Positions 1 to 11,540 of a DNA stretch of 64,000 nt are shown here, one piece after another. The notes beneath the pieces are model-generated. The model did no database searches, was not told the DNA's origin, and saw only the letters and a list, made by a program, of their open reading frames with translations. Positions within the stretch are counted from its first letter, which is position 1, and each line of letters begins with the position of its first letter. Position numbers and translations under genes: made by a program. The stretch is taken from positions 89,579 to 153,578 of the forward strand of contig JAAEAF010002809.1 of the NCBI GenBank assembly GCA_011037195.1, given 5' to 3'. The stretch is from Triatoma infestans. Lineage: Eukaryota; Arthropoda; Insecta; Hemiptera; Reduviidae.

Positions 1-812
1 TAATACCAAATTCAACTGGGTTTCGCAAATGAAGGAGTACTTTGCTGACCTCGGATTTAGCTGGCTGTGGATAGAGCAAGATGCTGGATTGATTAAAAAA
101 GAAAAAGCCGCCATTCTGAATTGTTTAAGGGATAAGTTGATACGTCTGGACTTGGAGAGGATTGCCAAGTCTTCCTATAGTACTATGTACACTATGCTCG
201 TTAACAAGCATGGAAGTCAGGGCTATTTATCATATAGTATACCACTAGATGTAATTAGGGTTGTGAGTCAAGTACGAATGTCATCCAAAAAAAGATTAAT
301 TGTGTACAGTAAGGGTGTTAAGTATGAGGTAAATTTGGAGTCAACTTGTGCTCTCTGTAACTATAGTCAGAAACCTTGGCTCACATGTTTATTGACTGTC
401 CTGCATTTTCTTTATATAGAGAGAGATATTTATGTAAATAGTACCCATTAACTGCCACAAGTATTTTCTCTATAAAGAATAAGAATCATTTATTTGATGT
501 GTATAAATTTATAATTAACAGTTTAAAAATGAGAAAGTTTCTTTTAGACTTTTAATGGATACCTTTTAATTTATATTTGTTTTATTTGGTTATTATCTTT
601 ATTGATATTGTCAAATTAAGGTTGTTTATTTTATTAATTTCTATTTTACTGTTCATTTTGTTCATTCATTTTGTATTTTGTTTTTTTCTTCCATTTGTTT
701 TTCTGCTAATTACTGCATGTTAATAGTTTGTATGTCAAACCACTCTCCATCTATCATGTACCAGTGTGGATTGTATAGATGTAAAATAAAATAAATAAAA
801 AATAAATAAAGA
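1..812 (+). mobile_element. 5'-truncated LINE, ORF2 C-terminus plus 3' UTR and A-rich tail
   Basis: The reading frame at 29-451 (140 aa, no start needed because it runs in from the left) matches the C-terminal part of a LINE ORF2. It has the W-x-I ... L-x-R-L-D-L-E-R region and ends at a Cys motif (CALC) where a CxxC...H...C knuckle is expected. The frame is lost just after CALC: the following residues read like the knuckle in another frame, so there is a frameshift. The non-coding stretch 452-780 looks like a 3' UTR, and 782-810 is an (AAATA)-type tail. The same layout recurs at 59258-60233, where the protein resembles this one (DIER-like block, Cys motif). Seen: frame, Cys motif, tail. Inferred: LINE identity; the clade is not resolved. 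Confidence 0.7.
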
Positions 813-1499
813 TCACTTTTTTGAAACTTTTGTCGGAGAAATCCATTTAAAGAAGAATTGGGCTGGCGGAAGGAGGAAATGCATTTTTAAATATTATAAT
901 AGGTTTCTAATGATATTATTAAAAATATAATAATTATTATTTAACATGTTGGATATAACTAGAAAGGAAAATTAACACAATGTACAGGATTGACTATAGA
1001 TAGATTGACAAAAAAATTTTGGGTACTGGTATTATAAAATTCGCAACAATTTAAGCATAACGAATCCTTATCGCTATTTTCAACAATTCTGGAGTTATTG
1101 CATAACTTTTTGCAATATTGAGCGCTGTATGGTATATGAAAATACATACTTCAACTTTCAAATGTAGTAATATTGAATCTTGAAACAATAAACTTCACTG
1201 AACAATATACAGCATTCTACACAAGTAATAAAATTACTTAACATGAAATACTTTGAACAAATTCAGCACAAGTGACTCGAGGAAATGTTACGGACATATT
1301 ATGGAGCATTGATCTAAATTGTTCTCTGAAGTATTTTTGGAGCGAGTTCAAAAGGAAAGCTGCAAGTTTAAATAATTTCTTTTTTTTTTTTTTTTAATGA
1401 AAACCTGGAATTACCAGAATGAAGGTACTAAGTCATCTTTGGCTTAAAATCCATAGTTATCAAATTAGAACATAGTTAAACACAATAAAAACAATTGCA
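813..1499. other. Gene-free AT-rich stretch
   Basis: No convincing coding region. It holds a T tract at about 1380-1395 and short AT-rich runs. The short minus-strand open frame at 959-1147 has no recognisable motif. Confidence 0.5.
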
Positions 1500-1790
1500 A
1501 TGGGGTCAAATTTTCGATATCGAATTTTTACCATAAATGAGCGTTTTGAGGTTCCCTGAGTCCGACAAAGTGGTTGCTAGAAATTTGTCGCTCTTTCTCT
1601 CAATCTGTGTGTGTGTGTGCATTACCCAAAAAGCAAAACGCATAAAGTTCAAACTTGACTTAAGTGCTAGCATATGACCCGACAATAAGGTTTTGATCAA
1701 AATCGGTTAACCGGAAGTTCTACTTCACTAAATAGTTTTTTGCCAATTTTTCAAAATCCAAACCAGGTAAAGCTTCAGACTCCGATAACC
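1500..1790 (+). repeat. Family A dispersed repeat, partial copy
   Basis: Carries the family A block order: a TCAAATTTTCGA-like start, the 'gttttgaggt' block, a short (GT)n at about 1607-1618, 'aaacttga', then 'gatcaaaatcggttaaccgg' and 'acttcactaaatag'. The same blocks in the same order occur at 21612, 29840, 44700, 57215 and 63511. No coding capacity is seen. Confidence 0.7.
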
Positions 1791-1939
1791 TTCCTTACGA
1801 ATTAATGTAAAATTTTATCTCCTCCTTGGAGGATATTACATACTGAATTTATTTAATAATATTCTTCAAAAGGAAGGGTTCCCTCTGAAATTACAATTGT
1901 AAAAGTACAATTGTAAAATTATTTACTTTTATTCGGCAG

Positions 1940-2175
1940 AAAGGATTATTAAGTGGTCGAATGAGTACTAATAATTGATTTCGGAGGAACATAAAGGTTT
2001 TCGTGCCGGCAAGGGTTACGTTGACGGCAATTTTACTTTAAACTAAATAATAAATATTAATCTGGGTTACCAAAAAAAAAGTAAGTATATGCAACCTTTG
2101 TTGACATGAAGAAAGCGTTGGATTATTTGAAATTATGGCCTAAATTAGACAATTTAGGGATAAACATATTCCCAG
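1940..2175 (+). pseudogene. LINE reverse transcriptase fragment (palm region)
   Basis: From 1996 one frame reads GFRAGKGYVDGNFTLN, the RT block usually seen as GFR-x-G-x-(S/T)-x-(V/T)-D. After a stop and a +1-type shift, 2091-2165 reads ATFVDMKKALDYLKLW...LG, the catalytic block F-V-D-x-x-K-A-(F/L)-D of LINE RTs, with its catalytic Asp kept. The two blocks lie at the normal distance, so this is one decayed RT rather than two chance hits. The YADD block is not found downstream; the fragment stops before it and family A-like sequence follows at about 2190-2340. Clade not resolved. Confidence 0.7.
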
Positions 2176-2439
2176 TATGTACCTAAATTATTTTAAGAGA
2201 ATTTGTTTTCTCAGTTTTTCAAGGTTTTTTTTGGGAAATACTTTGTTTTTTTTTAATTTTGGAATGTTCACTCACGGTTAAAAACATATCACTTTTATTT
2301 GTACCTTTTTCCGAAAAAGGGTTTCTTCAGGGTTTTTTTTTTTTTTGGAGATCTGTCAGTCAAGATTAAATTTCTCTCAGATACCTAGGCGGCTCTGTGA
2401 GCTATTAAATCCTATGAGGTCAGTTCACGCTGGTATGAA

Positions 2440-3040
2440 CGTGCCTTGAGCCACTCGTGGAGATTAGTGCCCAACACAGCTATTTCTCTTATGGGTACCA
2501 GGGTACTAGGAGCATAGGTGCAATGAGACGGCCGATCTCCTTTTTGTAGGACCGGAGTCCTACTGTGCTGACTCGAAGTGCCTAAAAATTACAGCTATCG
2601 AAAAAAGGGTGTACAAACATCACAGTAGTGGCGAGTTAAGTCCCCAGGACAGAGGCAGGTGAAAGAGTTCATTAATAGCTACGCGCCAAAGCTTACATTC
2701 ATACCACTGCAATAAACACATGCACCGCATTGGCCTAACAAGGGATGCTCTATATAGATTTTGTCAGGAAGAGGAAGAAACGGCACTGCATGTGTGAGGG
2801 GCTTGACTGGCTGAAGTCTCGCCTGTTTAGTGAAGAGAGGCTAGCGTCTGCAACTCACACATGGCCCTCTTTAGTTTATTAAGCAGAGAGATCTCGAGAG
2901 TGTAGTCCAAGCGTGGGTCCACCTTCAACCAAAAGTCCGTTTAGGGACAGGGCTTTGGGTGCCCTATAGACCCATGGGGGTCACGGTTGCGAGGGCTTGG
3001 TAGTCGACCCCCATTCACTAAGAATCTAATCTAATCTAGG
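2440..3040 (+). pseudogene. LINE 3' end: RNase H end plus Cys-rich C-terminus
   Basis: At 2492 the frame reads WVPGY, a stop, EHRCNETADLL, the last conserved block of a LINE RNase H domain (WVPGH-x-G-x-x-GNE-x-AD). About 250 bp on, another frame reads MHRIGLTRDALYRFCQEEEETALHV, the Cys/His C-terminal block found after RNase H in such LINEs, where a CxxC...H...C pattern is normal. Stops and frameshifts separate the parts, so it is dead. The 3' end at about 3025-3040 is a (TCTAA)-like repeat. Related copies are at 3812, 15690, 52500 and 62170. RNase H points to the I-like group of LINEs (family knowledge), but the clade is inferred. Confidence 0.75.
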
Positions 3041-3811
3041 TTTAAATTTAAATGCACCAACAAGCTTTGTTGGTTTTGACAGAGGGCGCTCTATACTATG
3101 TCCGCTCAGGTACCCTACCACCGCCATTTTAAAGGCACATTGTAAATATATAGTAAATGCAATTTTTAAGAAAATTTGTTAATTAAAATGCAAAGGAAAG
3201 GCGTGTGAATGTAACCCCAACAAATTAATTGTATCAATCAAGTGCAATATTTTATTTGCAATGCTATTTAATTATTTCAATTATTAATCATGAAATCATT
3301 TCAATCGTGAATCAATTCAATTAAAAATCATGAAAGAAAATAAGGAAGGAAAAGCATTTTTCTTTAAAAAAAATTCAGATTTTCTTCTTTTTTTTAGCAC
3401 CCTCTCATTTATTCAATGCTTTTTATTAAAACTTCATCTCAGAAGTTAACACTTAAGTACGGCTAACGAGCAGTTAAGTACCGTACCTCCTTCATTAGGG
3501 CCATCTTAACTGCACATAAAATCTAAGATCCTTTCAAGAGATTGCCATAGAAAGTAATCTTTCCGAATACTTAAACAATAGTAGTGCACCCTCTTTTTTT
3601 TTCATTCTTTTTCATTCATTAAAAAAAATAAGCAAAAATCTAATTAGTAAATAAATATTTTCTTATTTACTGTCACTTGTTTACACTGTCTTTCACCAAG
3701 ACAGGTGAAACAAATAGGTGGCAGCCAGGCATTTCGAATTTTTGGGTATTTTTAATCACCGTAACCGTTTCCGAGCGATTCTAAAAACTCAAAAAACTCA
3801 AAAAGTAACAC
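3041..3811. other. Gene-free stretch
   Basis: AT-rich, with short T and A tracts (3390-3400, 3594-3602). No coding, RNA or transposon signal recognised. Confidence 0.5.
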
Positions 3812-4440
3812 AGCCGGTCATTAATGTCATCAATTCAAAAATGGTGTGGGACCTGGACTGAAGTAATAGAGTTATCTTATTTTGGGTTCCAGGGCAAGTT
3901 GGTGTGGAAGGAAATGAGATCCGACACTGTGGCAAGGAAATGCACTGCATCTCCCTTTTTGGCGCCTGGATTTTTCTGTGGAATAAGTGACCAGTCTCTT
4001 AGAGAAGAGCTTATAAATGAAAAGAAAGGAAAGAGAGCCAGCTCTGGAAAATTCTCGCAGGACTGAGGCGAGCTAATTCTGCCAGAGTGGAAAAGATCTA
4101 AAGCGTGCATCAGTTTATGTAAAAATAGGTTTCGTATGCTGTCGGGATTCCTCATGGGGCATTGTAGGCTCAGAGAGCATCTGAAGAAACTGGGCCTGGA
4201 ACGCGATAGCACCTGCATATTCTGTGGGGAAGATGAAGGAGACTCCAATACACCTCCTAAGGACTGCGATGGTATCTTGCAGAGAAGATTTGGTAGCCTG
4301 GGTAGTTATCAGGCGTTGGAGAAAGATATATCCTCTATAAAGCCATCCCAGATCTTGAGATTCCTCAAGCTGGAAGGGATGCTGTAGGTGAGTAGTCTCA
4401 CCCTTGGCACCAGTGGGATGGCACAATGGACCTCTTTGGC
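3812..4440 (+). pseudogene. LINE 3' end with RNase H remnant (same subfamily as 52500-53070)
   Basis: Around 3884 the DNA encodes WVPGQVGVEGNE in one frame and DTVARKCTASPFLAP in the next: the terminal RNase H block WVPGH-x-G-x-x-GNE-x-AD, split by a frameshift. The frame 3824-4066 continues with CGISDQSLREELINEKKGK. The frame 4136-4387 reads GHCRLREHLKKLGL...CIFCGEDEGD, the C-terminal zinc-knuckle block. Its 3' end contains 'tggcacaatgg', close to 'tggcacaatagacc' at 53029. A second copy at 52500-53070 shares almost the whole series of blocks, which supports one subfamily. Seen: motifs and shared blocks. Inferred: I-like LINE clade. Confidence 0.8.
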
Positions 4441-4535
4441 TTTTTTCGGTGGAAATTGTTTAATGTTTTTAATGCATTTAATATTATTAAGTGGTAGAAA
4501 ATAAATTACCTGGATTACTGTAGAAGTCTAAAAAC
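4441..4535. other. Short spacer
   Basis: AT-rich sequence between the LINE end and the LTR-like repeat; nothing recognised. Confidence 0.4.
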
Positions 4536-4810
4536 GATATAATAGTATCCAATAGCAGAGAAAGAGAGACAAAATGACAGTACCACTCTCCCCAACTAGA
4601 GTGGGAGAAACCACATAAATACAACGACGGGAGACAGAACAGAACAGTTCATACAAGTGAAGTCACTCGCCAATCACTACGTGTCATTACTCATTTTCTA
4701 TTCTATACTCAATCATTTCAAGTGTAAAGTCTAGGCAGTCAGTGACACTTATTATATCATAGAGTGTTAACCATATTCTGTTAATTCATTCTAACCAGAC
4801 CATTTCTCTC
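4536..4810 (+). repeat. LTR-like or promoter-like repeat, copy 1
   Basis: Begins 'ataatagtatccaa', has an AG-rich stretch, then 'ctagagtgggaga', a TATA-like 'cataaataca' at about 4614-4623, and a pyrimidine-rich downstream part with 'aagtgtaaa'. The same order occurs at 7455-7760, and the first ~110 bp are shared with the hairpin at 20456-20622. The layout (upstream block, TATA, untranslated-like tail) resembles an LTR, but no TG...CA ends, no second LTR and no pol region were found. It could also be a MITE half. Confidence 0.4.
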
Positions 4811-4849
4811 CTTCAACAACTCCATTATAGACGTAGACGCTTAACATTT

Positions 4850-5043
4850 CGGTTTTCCCATAGAACCCTTCAAAATTTTGCTGGAATATTGTTTTTAAAT
4901 CAAAGTGGAGGGAAATCTGTGTATAGATATTAAGCAATATTCAAGAAAATTGTTGGAAGCATTTTTGAGAAAATCGCGAAAAACTTAAAACAATAACTAG
5001 TCAATAAAGTCGCCTACACACATACAGTGAGTATGTGTGTGTG

Positions 5044-5074
<31 letters not shown>

Positions 5075-5080
5075 CCAATC
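4850..5080 (-). repeat. Family A fragment ending in microsatellites
   Basis: Contains 'catttttgagaaaatcgcg' and 'agtcaataaagtcg', blocks of family A (compare 44810-44870), then (GT)n at about 5030-5045 and (GA)n at 5047-5074. A GT/CA tract at this position is a regular feature of family A copies. Confidence 0.55.
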
Positions 5081-5724
5081 GCTAACAATATGTATACATC
5101 CGGTGAAAACCTAATTTTGAAAAGTTAACAAAATCGTAATACTTCCTGTTACAACCAATAGGAGAAAGTATTAATATCGCACAGTGTTCGTAACAAACCA
5201 TAGGGTGTCGGTTTACTTTGCGATAGCAAGGAATGGCAAAGGTATATTGCATGTGGAAAAGTGTTCTTGAAATGAAACAAAAGTAAGACATTGTAATTCT
5301 TTATAGGGGATTTGGAAAGTTTCAAATAAACAGAAAAGAGGGGAAAAAACATGAATCAATGTGGTGGGATGTTGCACCACACGGTTGCCCACCCAGCTTC
5401 CTATCATTACAGTTGTCTTTTCCTGGGAGGAGTTAGTTGGTTTTAGTGAAATAGAGACAGTGAGTGAGAGAGAGTGAGAGATTGTAAGAGAAAGTAAGAG
5501 TTTGTGTGTGTGTGTGTCTTGTGATGGGCGATTGTTGTGCTGCTACGTTGTTGGAGATGATTTTAACTAACAAGAGGAGAAGTGCCGGACGTTGCGGTTG
5601 TTTGTAGCCGCTGGCGTTTCATTGTGTCGCTGTACTACAGAGAGGTCCATGCTAATTGATGCGCTAGCAGAGAAGAACCTCTAGGCGGTGTCGACATCAC
5701 CATGTTTAGTATACCATGCTGTAC

Positions 5725-5770
<46 letters not shown>

Positions 5771-6449
5771 TCAACGTTAGGGAAGTTACTGTTGTGGTAG
5801 ATACTAGCAAGGTTATTATTCTTTGTTAAGTTAGGTACGCCCTTAGGGAGTTTCAACAGGGGTTGCCACGCATAGCCACCCTTTCTAGAATTATCTTTCT
5901 CCCATTCCTTTTAACCAAACATCTCATCCCTTTTCTAAAAACCCTCCCTATAACTATGTAATTGGCCCCTCAGGAAAGTAAATAAACATGTAAATTCCCC
6001 ACAAATATCATCATATCTCTGCCTTAACTGAACGTTAACAAACAATAACCTTTTACTTAGTCATCACAGTAACATTTGCAATAATTCTCTATCTCTGATT
6101 AACAATGAAATTCTATCACTTTTGCCATTTTCATGACAAATACTAAGTTCCTTTTTAAAAAAACGTTCATTATTCATGATGTACTGTAAATATTAAAATC
6201 TAATGAAAAAATAGAAAAAGTCTGCATTTTCTTTACGTTCCACAACCATTCTGAAACCAAAAATAAATATTTTTGGATAAAAAAAAATCAGGAAGTGCGA
6301 AATCTAAAACTACGTATAAAAGGAGATGCTTCTAAACTTACTGCTTACTCTAAGCCATTACCATGAAAAACATTTTCAGATTTCTGCTTTTTTGTATATA
6401 ATCGACAGCAGTTTTTGAAATATAATAACTTTTTCTCTTTTTTTTCTTT
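5081..6449. other. Gene-free stretch with simple repeats
   Basis: Holds a GAGTGA-type stretch and short (GT)n at about 5458-5518 and a long (GT)n at 5730-5766. The overlapping short minus-strand open frames at 5082-5407 show no domain. An AATAAA occurs at 5982 but no gene precedes it. Nothing else recognised. Confidence 0.5.
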
Positions 6450-6745
6450 TGATAGAGAATTCCCATGAAATCATATCCCCAGTGCCCAAAATCCAAGAAT
6501 CTTCGTCCTCTCAATTCCCTCCCCGAAGGCTTCTAGCGGGCATTTCTTCGATGATACCGTCCACCCAAGTTTCACTAGGCCTGCCTTTCGTTCTCCTCTC
6601 CTCAAGAAAGAAGTTCATGATCTTCTTAGCCATCTCTCACCACTCATTCGTCTTACGTACCTACCATTTTAATTTCCATGTTCAACGGAATACAAGATAT
6701 TTTTTTGGAATCCAACATGGCCTAGGATTTCCGGCTTAGTCACAT
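6450..6745 (-). pseudogene. LINE ORF2 C-terminal fragment, RTE-like
   Basis: Read on the minus strand, the segment encodes MAKKIMNFFLEERRTKGRPS followed by ETWVDGIIEEMPARSLR. This is the R-x-x-GRP-x-x-x-W-x-D/E-x-I block found near the C-terminus of many insect endonuclease-reverse transcriptases (RTE-like or similar). An upstream 'RRMSGERW' matches the G-H-x-x-R-M-x-x-x-R region in a neighbouring frame. The open frame on the plus strand (6449-6739) is a shadow. Related tails are at 12400, 17100 and 39190. Confidence 0.65.
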
Positions 6746-7454
6746 GCCATAAGTTAGTGGTATATACGTTTACTGGGAAACCGCAAAATGTGCACCAGTA
6801 TGATTGGATAATGTTGAAGAATATAGTAAAGTGAAATGTCTACTGATTGTATCCTACACCTCTAGTCAGGTTTTTGGTGGGAGGTACTTAAACTAGAGAC
6901 TTACTGGACTATAATTAAGTTTACATTTCTAATATATATATAAAGATAGAATTGTAAGAAGCAGGGAAAAAATGTGAAACGAGATTAGTGTTAAGAGAAA
7001 GACATGGCGATGATGGGGATGACAGAAGATGATGGGAGCTGATGGATTCTTGATAATATTCTGTCCGATAATATTAGGTCTTATTGATTATGAACTACTG
7101 AGATAGAGGCAGCTTAGACGGTGCTTACTCACCCAAACATCTGATTGTCCTAGCGTGGAAGCAGTGACAGTAACGTTATCTTGCGGGTCTCAGTGCAACT
7201 CCAAGTTTTTTTGGCAATGTTATCATATGCTATGCCACCACATCATTGGCACATCACATGATATAATTTTTTGTACACCCCATAAGGAAGTAGAATAATT
7301 AAATTTACACTTATTGGTAATTAGAAAATATAATAATGAAATCAAAGGGATTTAGAGAGCTCAAGAGCATCTAACCGAGACTAATGGTCGATGATATTTT
7401 CTTGATGAATTTATCTTGTAAGTTTATTTTAAATTCGATTTGTTCTTGTTACGT
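6746..7454. other. Gene-free stretch
   Basis: No coding signal. 'cgggtctcagtgcaa' near 7185 resembles the 'ggtcgcagtgca' seen at the 3' ends of the RNase H LINEs, so an old LINE end may lie at about 7130-7200, but this is weak. Confidence 0.35.
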
Positions 7455-7760
7455 AATATAATCCAAAGAGAGAGAGATCTAATGCAGAGAGAGAGAGAGA
7501 CATAAAATTGAGAATCTCACTGGCTACTTAGGCCAGACTAGTGTGGGAGACTCTGTTTAAATACATCTGCGCGAGCTCTACAGAAGAGTCTTTCAGCCGT
7601 CTTACAACAGTTCACAACGCGTCAGCATCCAACTACTACCCTTCCCTCTACTCGCTCTCAATCTCTAATTTCTATTTAAGTGTAAACTCCTCGCAGTTTG
7701 TATTAATTTCTCAATATACAGTATTCAGCATATTTCCTTTATCTTTCAAACCCAATTCTC
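7455..7760 (+). repeat. LTR-like or promoter-like repeat, copy 2
   Basis: Same block order as 4536-4810: AG-rich start, 'gagaatctcact', 'gactagtgtgggagactctg', TATA-like 'tttaaatacat' at about 7556-7566, then 'caacagttcacaacgcgtcagcatccaact' equivalents and 'taagtgtaaactc'. The pair 'gagaatctcac ... gtgggagactc' forms a hairpin just upstream of the TATA-like site. The open frame 7541-7876 shows no recognised domain and is probably not a gene. Confidence 0.4.
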
Positions 7761-8620
7761 TCCTTCTCATACTCAGTATAATACCTACACTGCCTTGTGA
7801 TTTGTGTGCATCAACTGGACGAGACAACTATTTGTTTATAGTTCTTTTCCTTCCTGATTTGAGCGGACTTTCTTAATTAGAATGGGTTAAACGTGCCTGA
7901 GAAGTTGGTGGTGGTTGGTGGTGGCGAGTCATGGTGGTGGTGTCAGGAGCGCAGTAATTGTTTGTTTTGCCCATATTCTGCTATTGTATGTTTTGATGCA
8001 ATGTTGAAGCAAAAAAATCATGATTATTAATCATCAATTTGGCCAGAAGTTTACTAGGGTTCACTTGCGAATATGTGGTTATCTTTATGTGTTTAAAAGT
8101 ATCGTAGATTTGAATTAAAGGGTAAAGGAAAGTTTAAAGAATCTTGTTAGGGGAAATAGCATGTTTAAGACCATTTATGCTAATATTATTAGTTATATTT
8201 GATGGCTGTGATTTAACTATTTATTTCTAGAATATTTTGAATATTTTTATTAAAGTAATTTATATTATTAAACTGAATAACAAACTAGGAAGTAAAATAT
8301 AGTGAAACACTTTAGTGAATATATTTATATATTTTGAAAATAACTTCAAAATGTAGACGTTTTGATTAAGTTTGTGGACTAAATGGGAAAGTAACATGAA
8401 ATATCTAGTAGTTTAGTTATTCCTTTATAGATACAATGAGATTAATAATTGTAATACACGCAATATTGTGATCGCACCAATGACTTTCTTTTGTCTTCAT
8501 CTTCAAACTATATCTTCTTTTTCATTCAAATAATTATATAGAAAACTTTTATTTTAACGCAATTATTAAAGTGTTTAAGTCGTAATCCCAAATTGCCCAT
8601 TATTTAATACCAAAAAATTC

Positions 8621-8659
<39 letters not shown>

Positions 8660-10799
8660 CCTAATCTAATGATATGGAAATTTCTACTTTCGAGGTTAAT
8701 GATTTTTTTTTGTATATTATTGCAAAAGTTATTAATCATGAAAATTGCTTATTTTTTTGTTCCCACTTTTCACTTGATTTTTTTTTTAAATCCATTTTCT
8801 TTGATAATTAATGAAAAATTTTCTTCAACCACATCATATTAATTCTCGTCATATTTCTAGTCATGCAAAAGTCCCATGTTGAAAACTATTCTTCCATTTA
8901 ATTTCTATGTATCAATCACGCCATATTCTCATTTTCGTTTAAAAACATATAAAAAAAAAAAACCTTGACTTTATTAAATTATTTCTTTATACTTTATTGT
9001 TTTTTTTTTTTTGTTTTGTTAAATTATATTTATTGTTAAGATCGTTTAGCTTTCCAAAATAAAGTTATTTAATTGAGTAAATTGGGAATTGAGTTTCTCT
9101 GCCTCAGTTTTGGATAAACATATCTTATATGAATGGATCAATTATTTTAGTTTTGTGGATTTCATGGACCGATAATCAAAGATAATATTAAAAGTTCGCA
9201 TTAATATAAAAAGGACAACCATTGACCACTATCATATGAAGTTGGTTAACCCTGAAATAGATTCAATCCAAATAATTCGAACTCTATACGAGTATATAGT
9301 ATATTGCAGTTAAAAGATGCACCATTCAAGATGAAGGTGCCTCACAAGATACTGTCTATGAAAATGTTATGGAATAAACAGTCCTTCCTTGAGAAAATTT
9401 AAAAAAAAAAAAATCACTAGAGACTTCATGTTGCTGATACCAGCCGCATCGGCATTACACGTATCTTCAGCAAGTTCTTATCATCTCTGTTACGTCCACC
9501 TATACGGTAACGAGTGAATTTGCCACAACCTTGAAGAAAGTCAAGCTTCTCGCTAGATGTATGTTTAGTTTCCACGAAAGTCTTCCAGACAATTTAAAGG
9601 GATTTTTGTGGGAATCTGCCACTTATACTTCAGAAAACATATGTTCCCCCACCCCCTACCATTTATGTATCATTAAAAGCACCTTAACGTTTATTCCAAC
9701 AATATAATTGGAGGAAATTGCTTTAAGAGAGAGACTAGTAAATATTATATTTACAGATTTTATAATTACTATTATCAGTATTATAATATATGTATTGACC
9801 GACATTTCCGCACAATTATCTCTAATGATGCAGTATTTGTGGTTAAACTCTTGTCGCAATCAAATTACTATTTAATGTCAATAGTTTAGATAAAATTAGT
9901 GTTTTATAAATATTGAAGCGATTGAACATACATTCTTTTTTATTCTTGCTGGACATCTGTGACTTATTAACTAGTAGCAAGTTGGCTCTAATTTCACTTA
10001 CTTTCTCTGAATGTTGCATTGTATCAGATTTTCACGTAACTGAGTTTTCACATGATTTGAGAAAGTGGATTTTTGGAAAATGATCACATTGTACGTGTGT
10101 CTATTTATATACAAATCAAAAAACGAAAAATCACAGAAAATTTGAACTTCATATTCTGTCTAAGTATCAGCCGACCATCTGATAGAAAATTCAATAACAA
10201 AACTTACAAATTACGGATGGAATTTTCAATGCATGATAATTTTTGTTGAAAACGGTTCAAAAGATTTTCTTTTCCTTAGGAAATGCACTATTATGTAGCC
10301 CATAAATATTAACACTTTTCCAAGAAAATAATTTTGAGGGATTATGAAGGAACTGCTGCAACTCATGTCCATCAAAACTGCAATGTTGTGATAAAGTAGA
10401 TTCCTCCGACTCTTGATATTAAAGACAAATAAACATTTAGAAACAAGTCGATGACTGAAGAAAATTTGTCAGTTAGAAGTGTGTGTGGAATTACAGTAAA
10501 TGAAGTGAATATGCAAATGTGAATGATTCACACCACTTTGCTTCTTTTTTTTTGCTTTCATATTGAAAAGTAAGGTGAACTTGATGCTAAAAGTAGAAGT
10601 GTTTGATTGGAGAGAAATTTCGAAATTGTATTTTCAACTTTTTTTATAAACAAATGAAAATTAAAATAATATTTGTCGGAAAAGCTCTGTGTCTGGTCTG
10701 GGCTGTAGAGATTTGAAATTTGCACATTTTATTTATATTAACCTAAGTAAATGATGTCTATTGGAAAGAAAAAACTAAAGAAGAAATTTAATAATATGT
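7761..10799. other. Gene-free AT-rich stretch
   Basis: About 3 kb with no recognised gene, RNA or transposon. It has a T tract of about 38 at 8622-8659, A tract at 8950-8962 and T tract at 9000-9012. The 9290-9640 part is less AT-rich but shows no domain in six frames. Confidence 0.5.
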
Positions 10800-11540
10800 T
10801 ACAACACCGTGGTTAACCCGACAGGGCATATTACAAGAGGATCAATGTCCTCTTGTAGTATATCTCATCCTAGGTGTGCCGAAAGTGATGACGCAGCTTC
10901 TATAAGTTGTTTGCTGATTGAGGGAAGCGTCTTAAGCGCCTACCCATCATATCCTACACATGTTCTACTGGGTTTAAATCTAGAGAACGAGTTAGCCAAA
11001 GTAAAATTTCTTCCACCTCTTCTTGTTGCAGAAAGGTGTGACAAATTCTTGCAACGTGAAGCCGAGCTCTGTCATGCTTTGTCTATGGCACTCTATACTA
11101 TGATATCTGGTGTAATACTGATGTGACTTCGAGCAGCAAACTCAAAATTGCGCCTTTCACCCCGGTAATCTTCTCACCGTCAATCGTCGATAATGTAATT
11201 TCATTCGTGAACCTAATGTTAACTTTCTTAGCACCACTGCAGCCTGGCTGCCTTATGAAGTCGCTTTGGTAGACGACCCTTTATCTTAAGTCGTAATCTA
11301 CCCTAATAGCAGCTGAAAGGTGAAACCTCTCCCTTAAACTCATTTGTCAGTTCTTCGACGATCTTCACGTTGGTTAATTCCCCGAAGACATCCTCTTCCA
11401 CAACGATGATGTTGTATGCCTTTCTCAGACCAGGATCACCATACCCGAAGCACAGAAGAATGATTTCGTTCCAAGCGATGCACAATTTCTGCCACCCAAT
11501 GTAGTAATCTTATCATAGCCTGCTACAATGTTCATATTCC
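10800..11540 (-). pseudogene. Tc1-like transposase remnant
   Basis: On the minus strand, around 11050-10980, one frame reads HDRARLHVARICHTF, then LTRSLDLNPVEHV, a stop, and DMMGRRLRRFP. These are the second catalytic Asp block (usually HDNARPH) and the D-L-N-P-(I/V)-E-H-x-W-D block with the catalytic Glu of Tc1-like transposases. By my count 35 residues separate Asp and Glu, one more than the usual 34. Further upstream (about 11500-11330) other frames give helix-turn-helix-like HSSVLRVW and REDRR, matching the N-terminal DNA-binding region. At least three stops and several frameshifts make it inactive. I did not find terminal inverted repeats. The plus-strand open frame 10809-11126 is a shadow. 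Confidence 0.75.

Noticed and set aside
3877..4426. Overlapping minus-strand open frames of 103-123 aa
   Set aside because: They are shadows of the plus-strand RNase H LINE, whose motifs are on the other strand.
6449..6739. 96-aa plus-strand open frame
   Set aside because: The complement encodes a clear LINE C-terminal block; the plus frame has no motif.
10809..11126. 105-aa plus-strand open frame
   Set aside because: Antisense to the Tc1-like transposase blocks.
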